Below are positions 1-12,361 of a stretch of DNA of 64,000 bases, one piece after another. Below the pieces are notes generated by a model, which was not told the origin of the DNA, did not search any database, and was given only the letters and a program-made list of their open reading frames with translations. Each line of letters starts with the position of its first letter. Positions within the stretch are counted from its first letter, which is position 1. Source of the stretch: Alisma plantago-aquatica (taxonomy: Eukaryota; Streptophyta; Magnoliopsida; Alismatales; Alismataceae). The translations under genes were made by a program, and so were the position numbers. The stretch spans positions 1,125,939,244-1,126,003,243 of the forward strand of contig OY856412.1 in NCBI GenBank assembly GCA_963693085.1, in the 5' to 3' direction.

Positions 1-1586
1 CCTCATTTTCTTCATTTATATCACTAACTTCTTCTACTGTTTCCATGGCGGCTGGTGAAGCTTTATCCGGTGTATCTTGGGTGCCTTCCTCTGGTCTGCC
101 CATGATGACTTCATTTCCTACTAGTTTCACTGTTGTATGTGAAGAGCTTGGTGTTTCTCTGAAATCTCCATCTGGCCTGGCTTGGAGAGAAACTTTAGGT
201 GTAGGTGTGGTTTGAAGGGTTTTCTTAGATGATACATCCACATCCTCATTGCGACTCTATTTCTTTCTCCATTCCTTTGGCCCACGTCCATATTCTTGGT
301 TATGCTGCTGTGTGGGTTATGTAGTACTTCCTTCAGTGGCTTCGAGATTTCCATCCTCGCCCTCCTTGAGAACTTGATACTTATTATGTTATGTCGAGTC
401 TTTATTCAGATTTTTCTTTGGATTCTCTTTGCTTCGTTGTGGTCTTCGTGCTATCACATTTCTCCCATAATACACCAACCATTTCTTCTCATCTTCCAAC
501 CAACGAACCCTTGCCTCATCTTCTGTAGGGGTATTATTAGTTTTCTCTGGTTGTTTGCCCGGTCCATTGCAGTTTTCAACATCATGACCCAATTTACCAC
601 ATTTAAGGAAAATGTTCGAAAGGGATTCATATTTGATTTTATACTCACGACCATTGATAAGGATTGCAGGATAGATAGATTTGGTTGTTTCAATCTCAAT
701 GGAGAGCCTGGCGAACCTGCTCCTGGTTTGGTTGATAGAGTGATTATCTACCCACACTAGTTGTCCCACAACCTATCCAATACGATTAAACATCTCTCTG
801 TTATAGTAATGGATCAGTAGGCCAACTACACGAACCCATGTCACAATATGATCAGGAAGCCCCTTGGTGGGTTCAAAGTATCCGTTCCACGACCATACTA
901 CCAGGCAACTGCAAAACAGAGACCATGGCCCCTTCGTCAACACATTTTCCTGATCTATTTTGCTGTAAAATTGTACTACATAGTATTGTTCTGCCAATTC
1001 GTATAATTCAAATCTGTTGACTGGTTGCCATAATAACTTCAATCGCTCGACCATGGTTAAGAATCCTACATGCCTATCTATGATTTTAACAATCACAGTG
1101 TATTTGAATGGCTTGCTCATAGCTTCTTCTGCTTCCGGAGCTACATAGATCTCGGGAAATCCCAATGTCATCTCGATTGATGATTTCTTCTAGTTCTTCG
1201 TCAATGAAGTATAGATTTGTAGCATTGCCACCGCCTCCTCCTTGTCCAATAACTGCTTTTTTGAAGGATTTAGCATTGCCGCCACCTCCTCCTTATCCGG
1301 TAACCGCTGGCGTTCCCTCTTCCAGGAACGGGTTCCCATCGTCCTCCTCCGTAGGGTCTAACTCCATCACATTTAGATCCTCTATTTGCTTCACCGGCTT
1401 CCCAACCCTCATACCTTTATATGTAAAGTTAATGTCGATCTTTTCCAAACCCGCTTGGCCTGCTGTCTTGACGGGATGACGAGACGGTGATGCTTCCTTT
1501 TCCTTTTGGCCAGGACCACCTCCATCATCTTCTAGGGTTCTCCAAAAATCACCTAGCATGCCGCCAGCCCCCGGTCTCCCCATCAT
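1..1586 (-). pseudogene. LINE (L1-type) ORF1 remnant, DUF4283 plus CCHC knuckle
   Basis: This looks like the nucleic-acid-binding ORF1 of a plant L1 LINE, read right to left from the ATG at 1586. An acidic, glycine-rich N-terminus (1586-1180) is followed by a DUF4283-like domain (1171-773) and its continuation with a zinc-knuckle core ending CGKLGHDVENC (769-600). A basic tail runs to the window edge. In the knuckle the first Cys position is Phe (FLKC). Lesions seen: an ochre stop near 1292 in a duplicated G5NA repeat whose sister repeat has Gln there, a frameshift between about 1290 and 1171, a TAG at 772-770 between two halves in the same frame, and another frame change left of 389. ORF2 (endonuclease-RT) would lie outside the window to the left. 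The family call rests on the order of DUF4283 and knuckle; the exact LINE clade is unknown. Confidence 0.72.
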
Positions 1587-2698
1587 GGCTTGAAATAATT
1601 CCGTAAAACAATTAGGGTTTTTAGTGTTTAGTGAAGATTAATACACAAATAGAGTCATTTAGACCAATTACATAAGCAAGAGATCAATATGAATGTATAT
1701 CAATAAGCATCGTTTGTAATCAGGTTTCAAAAGTATTTTTAATAGGTTTATTGAACTTTTCTGGTCAAAATTGACTATCTATACGTAATTTTTTGAGCTA
1801 GGAATCAAAAGTTATCATTTTTGCAAGAATTGACCAATTATTAGATTTTTGAGCAGGGCGGAGAAGAAAATACCTTAATATGGAAAAATGAGGAGCCATT
1901 GGATGTTAAAAGGATAATATTGATCAAGCCACATGAGATGGGTGGCTCACTTGCTCAAAGGTCTGGTTCAATCCTTGATTTCATCGGTTCAAAGATTGAT
2001 TCTCGGTTCGAAAGTGGTTCAGATGGCGCCTGTGGACCAAGGTTCTTCTCCTCTGAATTGATGACTCAAGGACCTTTCTTTCTCCCATTCCTACTATCGT
2101 GCATGAGTACGCGGATGCAATGGAGTGGGCTCACTAGTGTGAAGGGTAACTGGAGAAGGAGGGGCAGATGGAAGAGTGGAGTTTGTGCTTAGGTTCTTAG
2201 AAATCCAGCGAAGCGAGGGGCAGACTCGATTTGGAGTGTGGGGGTGAGGGAGGCGAACACCCCAAAGCAGTTGTATGATGGCACCACTACTGTAGCAGGT
2301 GCAAGGTAAGGAAAATTGGGGGGCTAAAGGAGCTTCTGGAGGGTGCGATCACAAGGAAAGGATCTAGGGATACTTGTTGCAGACCTTGGGGTGGCCTTTT
2401 TATAGCACTAGGCTAGGGTTAGCACTAGATAGGACATGGGTTGAGGGCCATGGCCACCAAGCTAAGAGAGGGGGCGACGATATTATTTTAGTGGTGTTTT
2501 AAAACATTAAACATGGTCAAAGTTGGGCTCATTGAGTTTGAATTTGCGAGAACAAGATATCTATTTGCTTAGATTTTCGAACTATGGTCGCGAGCGTGAG
2601 ATTCATTCTTCAGTCCCCATTTACTCCTCACCGCTGATTGTGGGAGGTAGAAGACATGCCAGAAGCCTTTGGATCAGGCCTGTATCCATGAGAGCTAG
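1587..2698. other. Undefined flank between LINE ORF1 and chromovirus LTR
   Basis: No supported gene lies in these 1.1 kb. It may be the LINE 5' untranslated region or older sequence into which the chromovirus inserted. The short open frames here have no recognisable domain. A TATA-like site on the minus strand is listed separately. Confidence 0.4.
2395..2405 (-). promoter_or_regulatory. Possible TATA box (CTATAAAAAGG), minus strand
   Basis: A good plant TATA match is followed leftward by a pyrimidine-rich leader. Transcription from it would run toward the LINE ORF1 start at 1586. LINEs usually rely on internal promoters, so this may belong to an unrecognised older element. The sequence match is the only evidence. 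Confidence 0.3.
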
Positions 2699-4108
2699 TG
2701 TAACATCCCTAACCTTAGATGTTTTGTTTAATAAATATAATTATATGCTTTCTCTTATCTTTTGAAAAGTAATTAAGGATCAAGAGGAGCTTATGTTTCA
2801 ATTTTCGTCCTTTTTGAATAATGTTAAAAACAATGTTTTGCCTGTTTTGGACTAATGTGCAAATTACCCAATTTGAGGGGTTAACTTGCAAATTTTAAAT
2901 GTTAAAATGATCCTCAAGTGTTGTATCATCATAAGAATGAGAATGATGCAGAGTAATGGCTTGTGGTATCCTGAGCACCAAGAAAGAGCTTGTTAAGCAA
3001 TGTTTGTGCATTAAAACCCAATTTTGGTGTAATGTGCAAATTACCCAAAACCTAGGGTTCAATATGCAAAATACCACTTCTAGAGAGTCCCTAATGTTTC
3101 TTGGTATTATTTAGAGACAATAAAATCAGAGGGGCGTCTCATTTGAATCTATTTGGAAGAGAGAGAATCTTGATATTAAAATAATCAAGATTTAAGCATA
3201 ATTGAAACCCTAATTCAATTTAATGCAAAAATAAATATATTAATGGAAGTTTCCTTCAACCATAAATGATATGGTTGAATTTTTATAAGTATGGACGTCC
3301 TTTTGCCTTGCAATGGCACTGAAATATATTAAGTAGGTGAAGAAATCCACTTGCATTTGTTAATTAGAAAGAATTGTCCACTAAAAATGGATAATAGTAT
3401 TATAATGATTAAGGTGCTTAAAGTGGTTGCTTTTAATTCAAGGATAAATGAGAGGCTTTTGAAGGAAAGGATGATGGCTTCATATGGAAGGAAGCGAGGG
3501 GGATAAGTGGCACCAATTTTGGGAATTTAAGGAAGTTTCTATTGCTTTCTCTCTCTTGAAATTTCCTTACATATATCCCATTTTTTACCCACATGAAAGA
3601 CTCTTTTTCGACCCTTCTTTCTTTCCTTGCATTGGCCATGCAAAAGGGAGCTTAGGAGTAACAGGAGGACGTACTCCAACCTTTAGTTAAGTTCCTTAAT
3701 CATCTTCAACCTTGATTTCATGGTGGAAATCGAAATTCAATGCTTATTTTCTTCTTTTCTCCATTCAATCTTCAACTTTAGCCAATCTTTTCACTCAACG
3801 ACTTGAGAACGGACCTTGGACAGTTGAGAAAGCTTCATTTACCATTTAGAACGTGAAGCTTGAAGCTTGGATTCAACTTTGAATGCGGGTTATATAACTT
3901 GAACCCTTAAATATCACTATTGACTTCATTTCTTCATCATATGTTGATTCGTTTTTCATTCCCGAATTTCCTTTCTATTAGTTGATGAAATTTCCATAAG
4001 AATCACATCAAAATTCGAAGGTTTGTATCTTGAAGATGATGATGTCATCTTAGCACACACCTCAATTAATATCTTGAGTAAATGGTTTGCAATGTTGATG
4101 ACCAAATG

Positions 4109-4890
4109 GTCTCAAGACCGTTTGAGAGCAAACAGTCTCAAGACCGTTTGAGGTTAAACGATCTCAAGACCGTTTGGGGTTAATTGTTGATGTGAATGAT
4201 GAAGATCCAATGGCTCAAATTTATTTAATTATAATGGATTCAAGAATGGATGATCCATTGATTACAAACCCTAATTGAGTTGATTGGTTGAAACCCTAAT
4301 TAGATTGGGTTGATTTCTATGTTGAATGGCTCAAACGGTCTCAAGACCGATTGAGACCAAACGGTCTCAAGACCGTTTGGAGTTCAAGTGCTGTGATGGA
4401 TGGTTGGAGATCCAAGGGTTGTAATTTGATGTATTTTCAATGGTACAATTGATGAATGATTCAATAAAGCAAACCCAAAAATCAATTGATTGATTGAAGG
4501 AAACCCTAGATGACCCTTTCGGTTTCAAGGTGGTTTGGACCAAACGGTCTTGAGGCCGTTTGAGTCCAAACAGTCTTGAGACTGTTTGGGATCAAACGGT
4601 CTTCAGACCGTTTGGAGAGCAAATGGTCTCAAACCGTTTGATGTTTAATCAGTTTCAATGATGAATTGCTCATGCGGTTTCAAACCGTTTCGAGTTAATT
4701 AATTTTTAATTCAAATGGTCTCAAATTGTTTAGAGTTTTTGAGATCAAGACCGTTTAAGGTCTAACGGTCTTCAGACCGTTTGGAAGTGCAATTGATTCA
4801 AAGACCATTTGAAGTTCAAAATACTTCAAGACTGTTTGAAGGTTTAGTACCTCAAGACCGTTTGAAGGTCTAATTGACTCAAACCATGTA
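4109..4890. repeat. Palindrome array (AAACGGTCT / AGACCGTTT) in LTR A
   Basis: Roughly fifteen half-sites related to ACGGTCT or its complement AGACCGT occur in about 780 bp. Many are paired head to head with a 2-bp centre, for example AAACGGTCTCAAGACCGTTT, and are spaced irregularly. One half-site, TCTAACGGTC near 4757, fits the plant mitosis-specific activator consensus YCYAACGGYY. The same array, more mutated, is in LTR B. Confidence 0.85.
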
Positions 4891-5219
4891 AGTACTATTA
4901 AACCCCATGATTGTTAATGGTGTATATCAAAGGTAATTACAATGGTTGTACCTTTAAGGTATTTAAGTGATTAGTACCTTTTGAGTGTTTAACCTTTGAT
5001 ACTTATGAAATAAGTAACTCAATACACTATGCTAACCATAGATGTATGTACTTGAATGTAGGGTTGACCTAATCTAATCAAGCGTGAAGTAATCAACATC
5101 CTAGAGATGATGAGAGAGAGGAATTCATACATGTATAATAATCATGTAGTGGTTAAGCCTCAACACTCACAACATGAATATAATATGTAATTAGGGTATG
5201 ATCCTTGATAAAGAGATCA

Positions 5220-5660
5220 TGAAACCCTAATTGAGAAGGTTGATGAGCCCTAACCCTAATTTAGGGCAATGCTAGGTGTAACCCTAATCTAGGATAATGT
5301 TGTAACCCTATTCTAGGGTAATGATATGAAAAATCCCAATTTAGGGTAATATAATGAAAAACCCTAATTTTGGGTTATGCTACATTAAACCCTAATCTAG
5401 GGAAAAGTTATAAGGAACCTTATTTCAAGATAATGAAGGTATGTGAAACCCTAATCCAAGGTGATTCTATGAAAGGCTATATGAAATCCTAACCCTAATA
5501 TAGAGTGAAGGTATGTGAATCCCTAGTTTGGGGAAAAATGCATGAAGGCCTAATCCTGGGCAATATGATGATAAGCTATAACCCTAATTTTTGGGTAATG
5601 AGATGAGTATCCCTAATTCATATGAAATTTGGAAATCCTAACCCTAATAAGGGAATAGTG
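5220..5660. repeat. Degenerate tandem array with telobox-like ACCCTAAT units, LTR A
   Basis: Units of roughly 25-35 bp alternate ACCCTAAT-type and TAGGGTAATG-type blocks around ATATGAAA spacers. The core matches the plant telobox (AAACCCTA) and resembles the telomere repeat TTTAGGG. The units are too degenerate and widely spaced to be a true interstitial telomere tract. Confidence 0.75.
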
Positions 5661-7553
5661 ATGCTACTCTTACATTGCTTAGTGCTGATATGTAATTGAT
5701 ATAACTGTTATCATGTATACTAACCCTGTAGATATCATGACATGATGAGCATAGCCAGGTATGAGCTATGATGTGTTATTTACTTGAAATTGTTTTATGG
5801 GCCTTGTGAGCCATTATATGTTTTGTTGCCTAGTAAGAGGTAACAAGAGATTTAATGGGCTTTGAGAGCCATGTGAGATGCTTGTGTAGCAAGTATCATG
5901 TTTACCTTGGTCAGATGACATGAAGGTGTTTAGTTACCTAATAAGTGGTAACAAGTGTTCTTTGATGAACTAAGGGTTTGAATATCCATTTTTGATAATC
6001 ACGATGAAGAGATGTTAAGTGATGAGAATGCCCATGATGAGGTAAGGGATTGAAATCCCAATGCTCTATAAAGTTGTGAAAAGTACTTGATAGAAGTATT
6101 ATACATTCTTTGTAGCATTTGTTATAATAATTTATGTTGAAAACCTAACTGATGCTAAAAGAATATGGTAATGTACTTAATTAATCAAGTGAAATCTTAT
6201 CATGTAGAGCCCTGGCCATAGATCCATCATCGTCAGTAGTTGGTGATGGTGAAACAGATTTTTCCTACGAGATCTCCTAGAGGGCATACTGTTGAGTATG
6301 TGGGGGTTATGGGCGTGAATATCCTTATGCCTTAATGGAGGAATTGATATGAGATAAACATTAAATCTCTCAATCCTTCATTATATATGTTGGGATGGAT
6401 GTATCACTAATCTCCCGATGTCGGGATGGATGTATCATGAATCTCCCGATAATGTTTAATGTCAGATCGATGTGAGATGAACATGATATCTCTCGATTGT
6501 GAAGAGTGTACAGCCACCGCTATAACTCTATAGAGAAGTTGCCAGTATATCCTGGAAAGCTATTTAGTAGAGACACAAGATGTCCTACATTTTGTCCTCA
6601 CACTAACTGAGGAGGATGAGGTTATGGGAATCCAACTCTTCCATTGACCTATGTATGGTACCGATTTCGATTTTTCAATGGTCGGTTGGAGTATGAGTGG
6701 TATACCTCATCTCCTCAGGGCTTAAGTATAATTGTAAAATGTAATCAGTCATGTAGCATATTTGCTTAAAGTTGAATTACGAGAATCATTGGTTGATGTT
6801 ACCTTGCATAACATGTCTTAGATGGATAAATGGTATACATGTTCTTCAATTCCTTATTGGATAAGTGACATGCTACTTTATCAAGATATAGCTCAAATAA
6901 TTTGAATAAGAATATTGCTCTAATACGTTTAGACATTGATTTATCTGCTGATGAACATATATGATTCTTCTGCTCAGTTTTTTTCTATTAATTTGCAAGA
7001 ATAATATTTTTGGCAGAGAATTATATCTCTCGCTGGGACAATTTCAATTGTCTCACCCCCGTGGGATCCAACTTTTTAGGTAAACGTAGAAGAAGAGGCA
7101 GAAACCCTACTATAGGGGAAGAGCAGCAGTAGCAATAGGGACAGTAGTGATATTCCACGTGGAGGCACTGGTTGTCATGTTTTGTATAGAGAGTCTTATG
7201 TATCATCTCTATACTCTCAGGTCCTCAGAGTTAGTAGTTAGTACTTTTAATGAATTGATCTGAGATTTTGGCTTGATGCCTCGAGGTTTTTATGATGTTT
7301 GTGTATAGTTTTAACAAGGCAGTTGATGCTTGTAATCCTCGAGAAGAGACGGTACATGATATGAACTTATGAACCAGGATGTAAATGAAATACATTGGTT
7401 CTTGATAAAAGAGTTTTCCTGTGTTTGGATATCTTTGTAAATGGTTTTAATTTTTAGTGATTTTCAGTAATTCTGATGCTTATGTTAATTATCGCTTCCG
7501 TAATTAATTACACTGTGATGGTATGATTTGGTGTCGGGTCATCTCAGTTTAGT

Positions 7554-7571
7554 TGGTTTCAGAGTTCTAGG
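7554..7571 (+). other. Primer-binding site, initiator tRNA-Met type (mutated), copy A
   Basis: TGGTTTCAGAGTTC lies 7 bp after the LTR end. Compared with TGGTATCAGAGC it has two substitutions. Copy B at 27953 keeps all 12 bases. Confidence 0.75.
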
Positions 7572-7681
7572 TTCGCTGAGTCTATAGAGACATAGGATTA
7601 ACGTTGTTGGGTCTGTTCTAGTGTCTTCCCGTTATTTGATAGTGTCTTCTGCTCATATAGGAGGAGAATAAGAACTTAAAT

Positions 7682-8880
7682 ATGTCTGGATCACACGAAG
7701 AACATGCTGCTGAGAGCAGCATTGCTGCACCAGGAAGAGGTGCAAGGGATCAGGATAGGGAGGAACTAGTACCTGAACATCCCCAGCTTAACCAAGCTGC
7801 ACTGGAAAACCTAACCTTCCATGATCTGTTTGGGAAGTTCATGGCAACCATGATGCATATGGTTGATAGGATGCCACCACCTGCACCTAGGGCACCAACC
7901 CATAATGAAGGATAGGGAGCCGGTAAGACTTTTGAACGACGTCGTCGGGTTGGAGCCACGGATTATGCTGGTACAGCTGACCCAGTAGATGTTGACTTGT
8001 GGTTGACTGAGTTGGAGAAGGCCTTTAGAATCCTCAATATCCCTAAAGTAGAGAAGGTGAGGGATGTAGTGTACCTTCTAAAAGGAAGTGCTGGCCACTG
8101 GTGGATAATAGAAGAGGGCAAGAGGCCAGGTTTTGAGATCGGATGGGAAGAATTCCGATGAGAATTCGCCAGTAGATACTTCCCCAAGACGTTTCTAGAT
8201 GAGAAGATCTCTCAGTTTGAGAGGTTAAGGCTAGGACCAATGAACATTAGCGAGTATGAAGCTAAGTTAATGGAGCTTTTGCAGTTTTGTCTGTATATGG
8301 TAGCTACTGATGAAGAGAGAATTCAGCGTTTTGAGAAGGGGTTGAACGCTGAATTGACTACTCCTCTGTCTGCTTTAGAGAATAGGGAGAGGTTCGCCAC
8401 CTTCGTGGAGTCTGTGAGATGGATAGAAAGGTCGGTGATTGAGAAGCGTCAGACTAAAAGCAAGAAGGTGTACACATAGTTTCAAGGATAGAGGTTTGAG
8501 AGTTTTAAGAAATCGAGATTTTCTGTACCAATAGCACCACCAAGATTCAATACCCAGACACAACGGACGTCAAGTAGGGGTAGAGGCCATACTTTACCGC
8601 ATGTGGGAGCCCACAACTCAGCCTCAATGTCAGTAACAGGACCACCCAGGCCACAGAAGGAGACCAGAGGTTGTTTAATATGCAGAAATATGGGGCATTT
8701 GATGAAAGATTGTCGAGCTACAAATGCAAGTGTGACTCAACCTCAGAGGCAGAGTCAGCAAGGCTCTCAGAGACGATAGTTTTCAAGTGGCGCTAGAGGA
8801 TGTGGACAAGCATCTCAATCTAGTTTGTCGGCACCCAACAACCGAGCACAGGGTCAACAGCAAGCAACGGCGAGATTCTA
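7682..8880 (+). pseudogene. Chromovirus gag, copy A (broken)
   Basis: Gag is the nucleocapsid part of the polyprotein. The ATG at 7682 is chosen because copy B starts identically (MSGSH). Visible parts are an N-terminal variable region, a retrotransposon-gag core (ELEKAFRILNIP ... GSAGHWW) at about 8010-8110, and a zinc knuckle CLICRNMGHLMKDC (C-x2-C-x4-H-x4-C) at about 8671-8715. In-frame stops are TAG 7913, TGA 8159, TAG 8477, TAG 8489 and TAG 8777. The first two differ from copy B, which has CAG and CGA there; the last three are shared with copy B. The frame continues into protease and RT, so this was one gag-pol frame. Confidence 0.85.
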
Positions 8881-9560
8881 TGTGATGAATCAACCCAAAG
8901 TAGTAGTCAACCCTCGAGTTGTGACATGTCAGATGGAATTATTTCATTCTGATATATCTTCATCCTGCTTCGTATCTATTTTATTCGATCCAAGTGCTAT
9001 GCATTCTTTTATCACTCGAAAAGTGATCCTTGACTGCAATATGACTGTTAGTCATAGAGAAGATAGTTTGTTGTTAGAAACCGCTTTGATGGGATCTACA
9101 GTGCTATGGGAGGTGTGTTCTCCCTACATTCTTTCCTTTTCTGAACATCGCATTCAGATGGATCTTATACCACTTGAGATGCACGGGTTCGATATAATTC
9201 TTGGGATGGACACCCTAGAAAAGTATAAGGTTGTCTTAGATTGTGATTCCAAGCAAGATGTGTTCACAGATAACGGTGACACATGGATCTTTTAGGGAGA
9301 TAGAAAGATTCTTCCTACCTGTCTTGTGTCATCTATGGTAGATGAGAAGCTGATGAGACAAGGATGCTTTGCATTCTTGGCTCATGTGGTAGACACCACA
9401 ATAGAGAGTTTTAATCTTTCTGAAGTTCTGATTGTTAGGGAGTTTGAAGATGTGTTTCTTGAGGAACTTTCAGGTGTTCCTATGCCCCGAGAGATTGATT
9501 TTGAGATTAATCTAATTCTGGGCATGCAACAAATAGCACAAACACCGTATAGAATGACAC
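8881..9560 (+). pseudogene. Chromovirus aspartic protease region, copy A (broken)
   Basis: The segment continues the gag frame. The protease core is LFDPSAMHSF at about 8985-9015, followed by the distal ILGMDTLEKYKVVLDCD block at about 9195-9245. In Del/Tekay proteases the active site usually reads D-P/S-G; here Gly is Ser. Copy B has Ser too (IDPSDTHSF), so the change is older than the split of the copies. TAG at 9294 interrupts the frame where copy B keeps CAG. The protein is presumably non-functional. Confidence 0.75.
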
Positions 9561-10800
9561 TTGGTTAGATGGCATAGCTCAAGAAATAGTTGCAAGAGTT
9601 GCTTGAGAAAGGTTTTATCTGACTGAGTACTTCACCATGGGGTGCTCCGGTTCTCTTTGTTAAGAAGAAGGACGGATCGATGCGGTTATGCATTGATTAC
9701 AGATAGTTGAATAAAGTAACCATAAAGAACAAGTATCCTCTGCCAAGGATTGATGACATGTTTGATCAGTTGCGCGGTGAAACTATCTTCTCTAAGATAG
9801 ATCTGAGGTCGGGATATCATTAGTTGTGTATCAAGGAGAGTGACATACCTAAGTCTGTCTTTAGGACAATGTATGGTCACTATGAGTTTATAGTTATGTC
9901 ATTTGGACTAACTAATGCACCAACTACATTCATGGAACTCATGAATAGAATCTTTCGACCTTTTCTTGATCAGTTCATAGTAGTCTTCATAGATGACATC
10001 TTGGTATACAGTAGAGATGCTCAATAGCATGAGCAGCACCTTCGTCAGGCTTTAACTTTGCTAAGAGAGCATAAGTTGTATGCTAAGTTTAGCAAATGCG
10101 AGTTCTAGTTACTAGAAGTTTCTTTTCTAGGACACGTAATATCTTCCTCAGGTATCCATGTTGATCCTAAGAAGGTAGAATCTATCCTGCAATGGGAACA
10201 GCCAAAGACACCAACGGAGATACGCAGTTTTCTAGGACTGGCAGGATTTTACAGGAGGTTCATTAAGAACTTCAGTTATTTAGCTTTACCCCTAACCAAG
10301 TTCACCAGGAAGGAGGTTCCTTTTGTCTGGAATGACAAATGTCAACATTCTTTCCAGCTATTGAAAGAAAGGTTAACAAGTGCACCTGTGTTGGTGTTAC
10401 CTGAGCAAGGGAAGGGGTACAAAGTTTTCTGTGATACATCTAAGAATGGTCTAGGATGTGTGTTGATGCAGGATAATCAAGTGATTTCTTTCACCTCTCG
10501 ACAGCTTAAGAAACATGAGGAAAATTATCTAACACATGATCTAGAGCTAGCTGATGTAGTCCATGCTTTGAAGATCTGGAGACATTATCTCTATGGAGAA
10601 ACATTCCAGATTTTCACAGACCATAAGAATCTAAAATATATCTTCTCACAACATGAGTTGAATATGAGACAACACCGCTGGATGGAGTTAATCAAGGATT
10701 ATAATTGTACAATTGATTATCATCCAGGGAAGGCTAATGTAGTGGCTGATGCACTAAATAGGAAATCATCATCACCAGCCTTAGATAAAGCACAGTTGAA
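9561..10800 (+). pseudogene. Chromovirus reverse transcriptase and RNase H, copy A (broken)
   Basis: RT blocks in order are [52 protein letters not shown] and the catalytic FIDDILVYS at about 9985-10010, then FLGHVIS and [12 protein letters not shown]. RNase H follows from about 10361: [30 protein letters not shown] and [10 protein letters not shown] supply the Asp/Glu/Asp residues expected. Stops in RT include a cluster at 9566-9590 where copy B reads E, E and Q, TAG in YR(stop)LNK near 9706, one in SGYH(stop)L near 9821, and TAG near 10025 and 10108. From 10361 to 11221 there is no stop for 286 codons. Catalytic residues remain, but the frame is dead. Confidence 0.88.
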
Positions 10801-12339
10801 CTCCTTAGTGTGCTTTAAAAGAGATATGCTTATCTCCTTGAGGCAAAAAAATATACATCTTAAGGTATCATTGTTAGCCGGGCTGTTAGATGAGATGCAA
10901 GTGAAACCTACTCTGAGACAACAGATTAAAGAAGCACAACAAGCTGATGTTGTGGTTCAGGAGATCAGGTCAGAGTATGGTAATAAGAGATGGTATGGCT
11001 TTCATGAGTCAGAGGATCTGGTAGTCTGTTACCATGGTATGATGGTAGTACCTGATGCCAATGACTTAAGGAAGTTAATCTTGGAGGAATATCATTCTTC
11101 GATGTATGCAATGCATCCAGGGAGCACTAAAATGTATCATAACTTGAAACATATGTACTGGTGGCCTGGTTTGAAGAAGGATGTAGCTGAGTTTGTTATG
11201 TGGTGTCTGGTGTGTCAGTAGGTTAAAGTTGAACATCAAAAGATGCAGGAAAAATGCAACCTTTGCCTATACCACAGTGGAAATGGGATCATGTGACCAT
11301 GGACTTTGTATTTGGTTTGCCTAGAACAACCAAATGTCATGATTCCATATGGGTGATAGTTGATAGGTTGACTAAGACAACACATTTCCTTCCTGTCAAA
11401 ACAACCTACACTGCTGAGAAGCTTGCATTGATATATATAGATGAGATAGTGCGGGTGCACAGGGTTCCAACTTCTATTGTTTCTGATAGAGGTCCCCACT
11501 TTACGAGTCATTTTTGGGAATGACTAGATAAAGCTTTGGGTACGCAGCTAAGGTTTAGCACTGCCTTTCACCCACAGACAGATGGACAATCTGAGAGGAC
11601 CATACAAACCTTGGAGGATTTGCTTAAGGCATGTGTCCTTCAGTTTGTAGGAAGTTGGGTTCTACACCTGAGCTTGATAGAATTTGCTTACAATAATAGC
11701 TATCAGCACAATATTGATATGGCACCATATGAAGCATTATATGGTAGACGTTGTAGATCTCCTTTATGTTGGTATGAAATAGGAGAATATCAACTTTTGG
11801 GTCCTGAGCTTATGCAGTAGAAAACTGAGAAGATTCAAGTAATACAATAACAATTAAAGACTGCACAGGATATACAGAAGTCATACACCAACAAACGACG
11901 AAGACCTTTAGAATTCCAAGTTGGAGACAGAGTATATCTCAAGGTCTCACCTTGGAAAGGTGTCCTTATATTTGGGAAGAAGGTAAAGTTAGCTCCTAGA
12001 CTTATGGGGCCTTATCCAATCATTGAACGGATTGGAAAGGTAGCCTATAAGCTGGAGTTGCCACCTGAGCTGCATAAGTTGCATCTAGTGTTCCATATCT
12101 CCATGCTGAGAAAGTATCATCCTAACATAGAGTTAGTTTTGCAACCTGCGGAGGTAGAATTAAATGATGATATATCATATGTTGAAGGACCTGTGATGAT
12201 CCTTGAAAAAAGAATTAAAAAGCTAAAAAAGAAAGACATATGTCTTGTGAAAGTTCTCTGGCATCACTGTGGCATTGAAGAAGCTACGTGGGAGCTAGAG
12301 GAAGAGATGAGGAGGAAGTACCCTTCCCTTTTCTCTTGA
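10801..12339 (+). pseudogene. Chromovirus integrase, GPY module and chromodomain, copy A (broken)
   Basis: The HHCC domain is at about 11080-11221, ending CLVC, with [10 protein letters not shown]. The DDE core shows Asp in TMDFVFGLP, Asp in VSDRGPHF and Glu in TDGQSERTIQ. The GPY/F module LMGPYPIIERIG begins near 12000. The C-terminus VKVLWHHCGIEEATWELEE at about 12250-12300 is a chromodomain-like end typical of chromoviruses, where it helps direct integration into chromatin. Between 11221 and 11254 the frame shifts, apparently in an A5 run near 11250. TAG 11219, TGA 11521, TAG 11818 and TAA near 11848 interrupt the frame. It ends with a stop at 12337, shortly before the polypurine tract. 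Confidence 0.87.
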
Positions 12340-12361
12340 TGATATCAGGGATAAAATCCTT

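Larger units (their letters stand above)
2699..7546 (+). repeat. Chromovirus LTR A (4.85 kb)
   Basis: The left boundary TGTAACATCCC and the right boundary ...ATCTCA are set by comparison with LTR B and by the adjoining primer-binding site. Near its start, LTR A lacks about 18 bp present in LTR B. From 2699 to about 3890 it parallels 12379-13588, and from about 3890 onward it parallels 24378-27945, which shows exactly where the Tat-type element split LTR B. It codes for nothing recognisable; small open frames at 2895-3077 and 3433-3690 recur in LTR B only because the LTRs are duplicates. It holds a palindrome array and a telobox-like array (separate entries). Confidence 0.88.

Noticed and set aside
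2895..3077. 60-codon minus-strand frame repeated at 12592-12774
   Set aside because: The repeat is due only to LTR duplication; no coding signature.
4109..4890. Regularly repeated palindromes resembling a CRISPR array
   Set aside because: Spacing is irregular, repeats are degenerate and in both orientations, no cas genes are present, and the setting is a plant LTR.
5220..5660. True interstitial telomeric repeat
   Set aside because: No uninterrupted TTTAGGG run; the motifs are embedded in a longer unit and lie inside an LTR.
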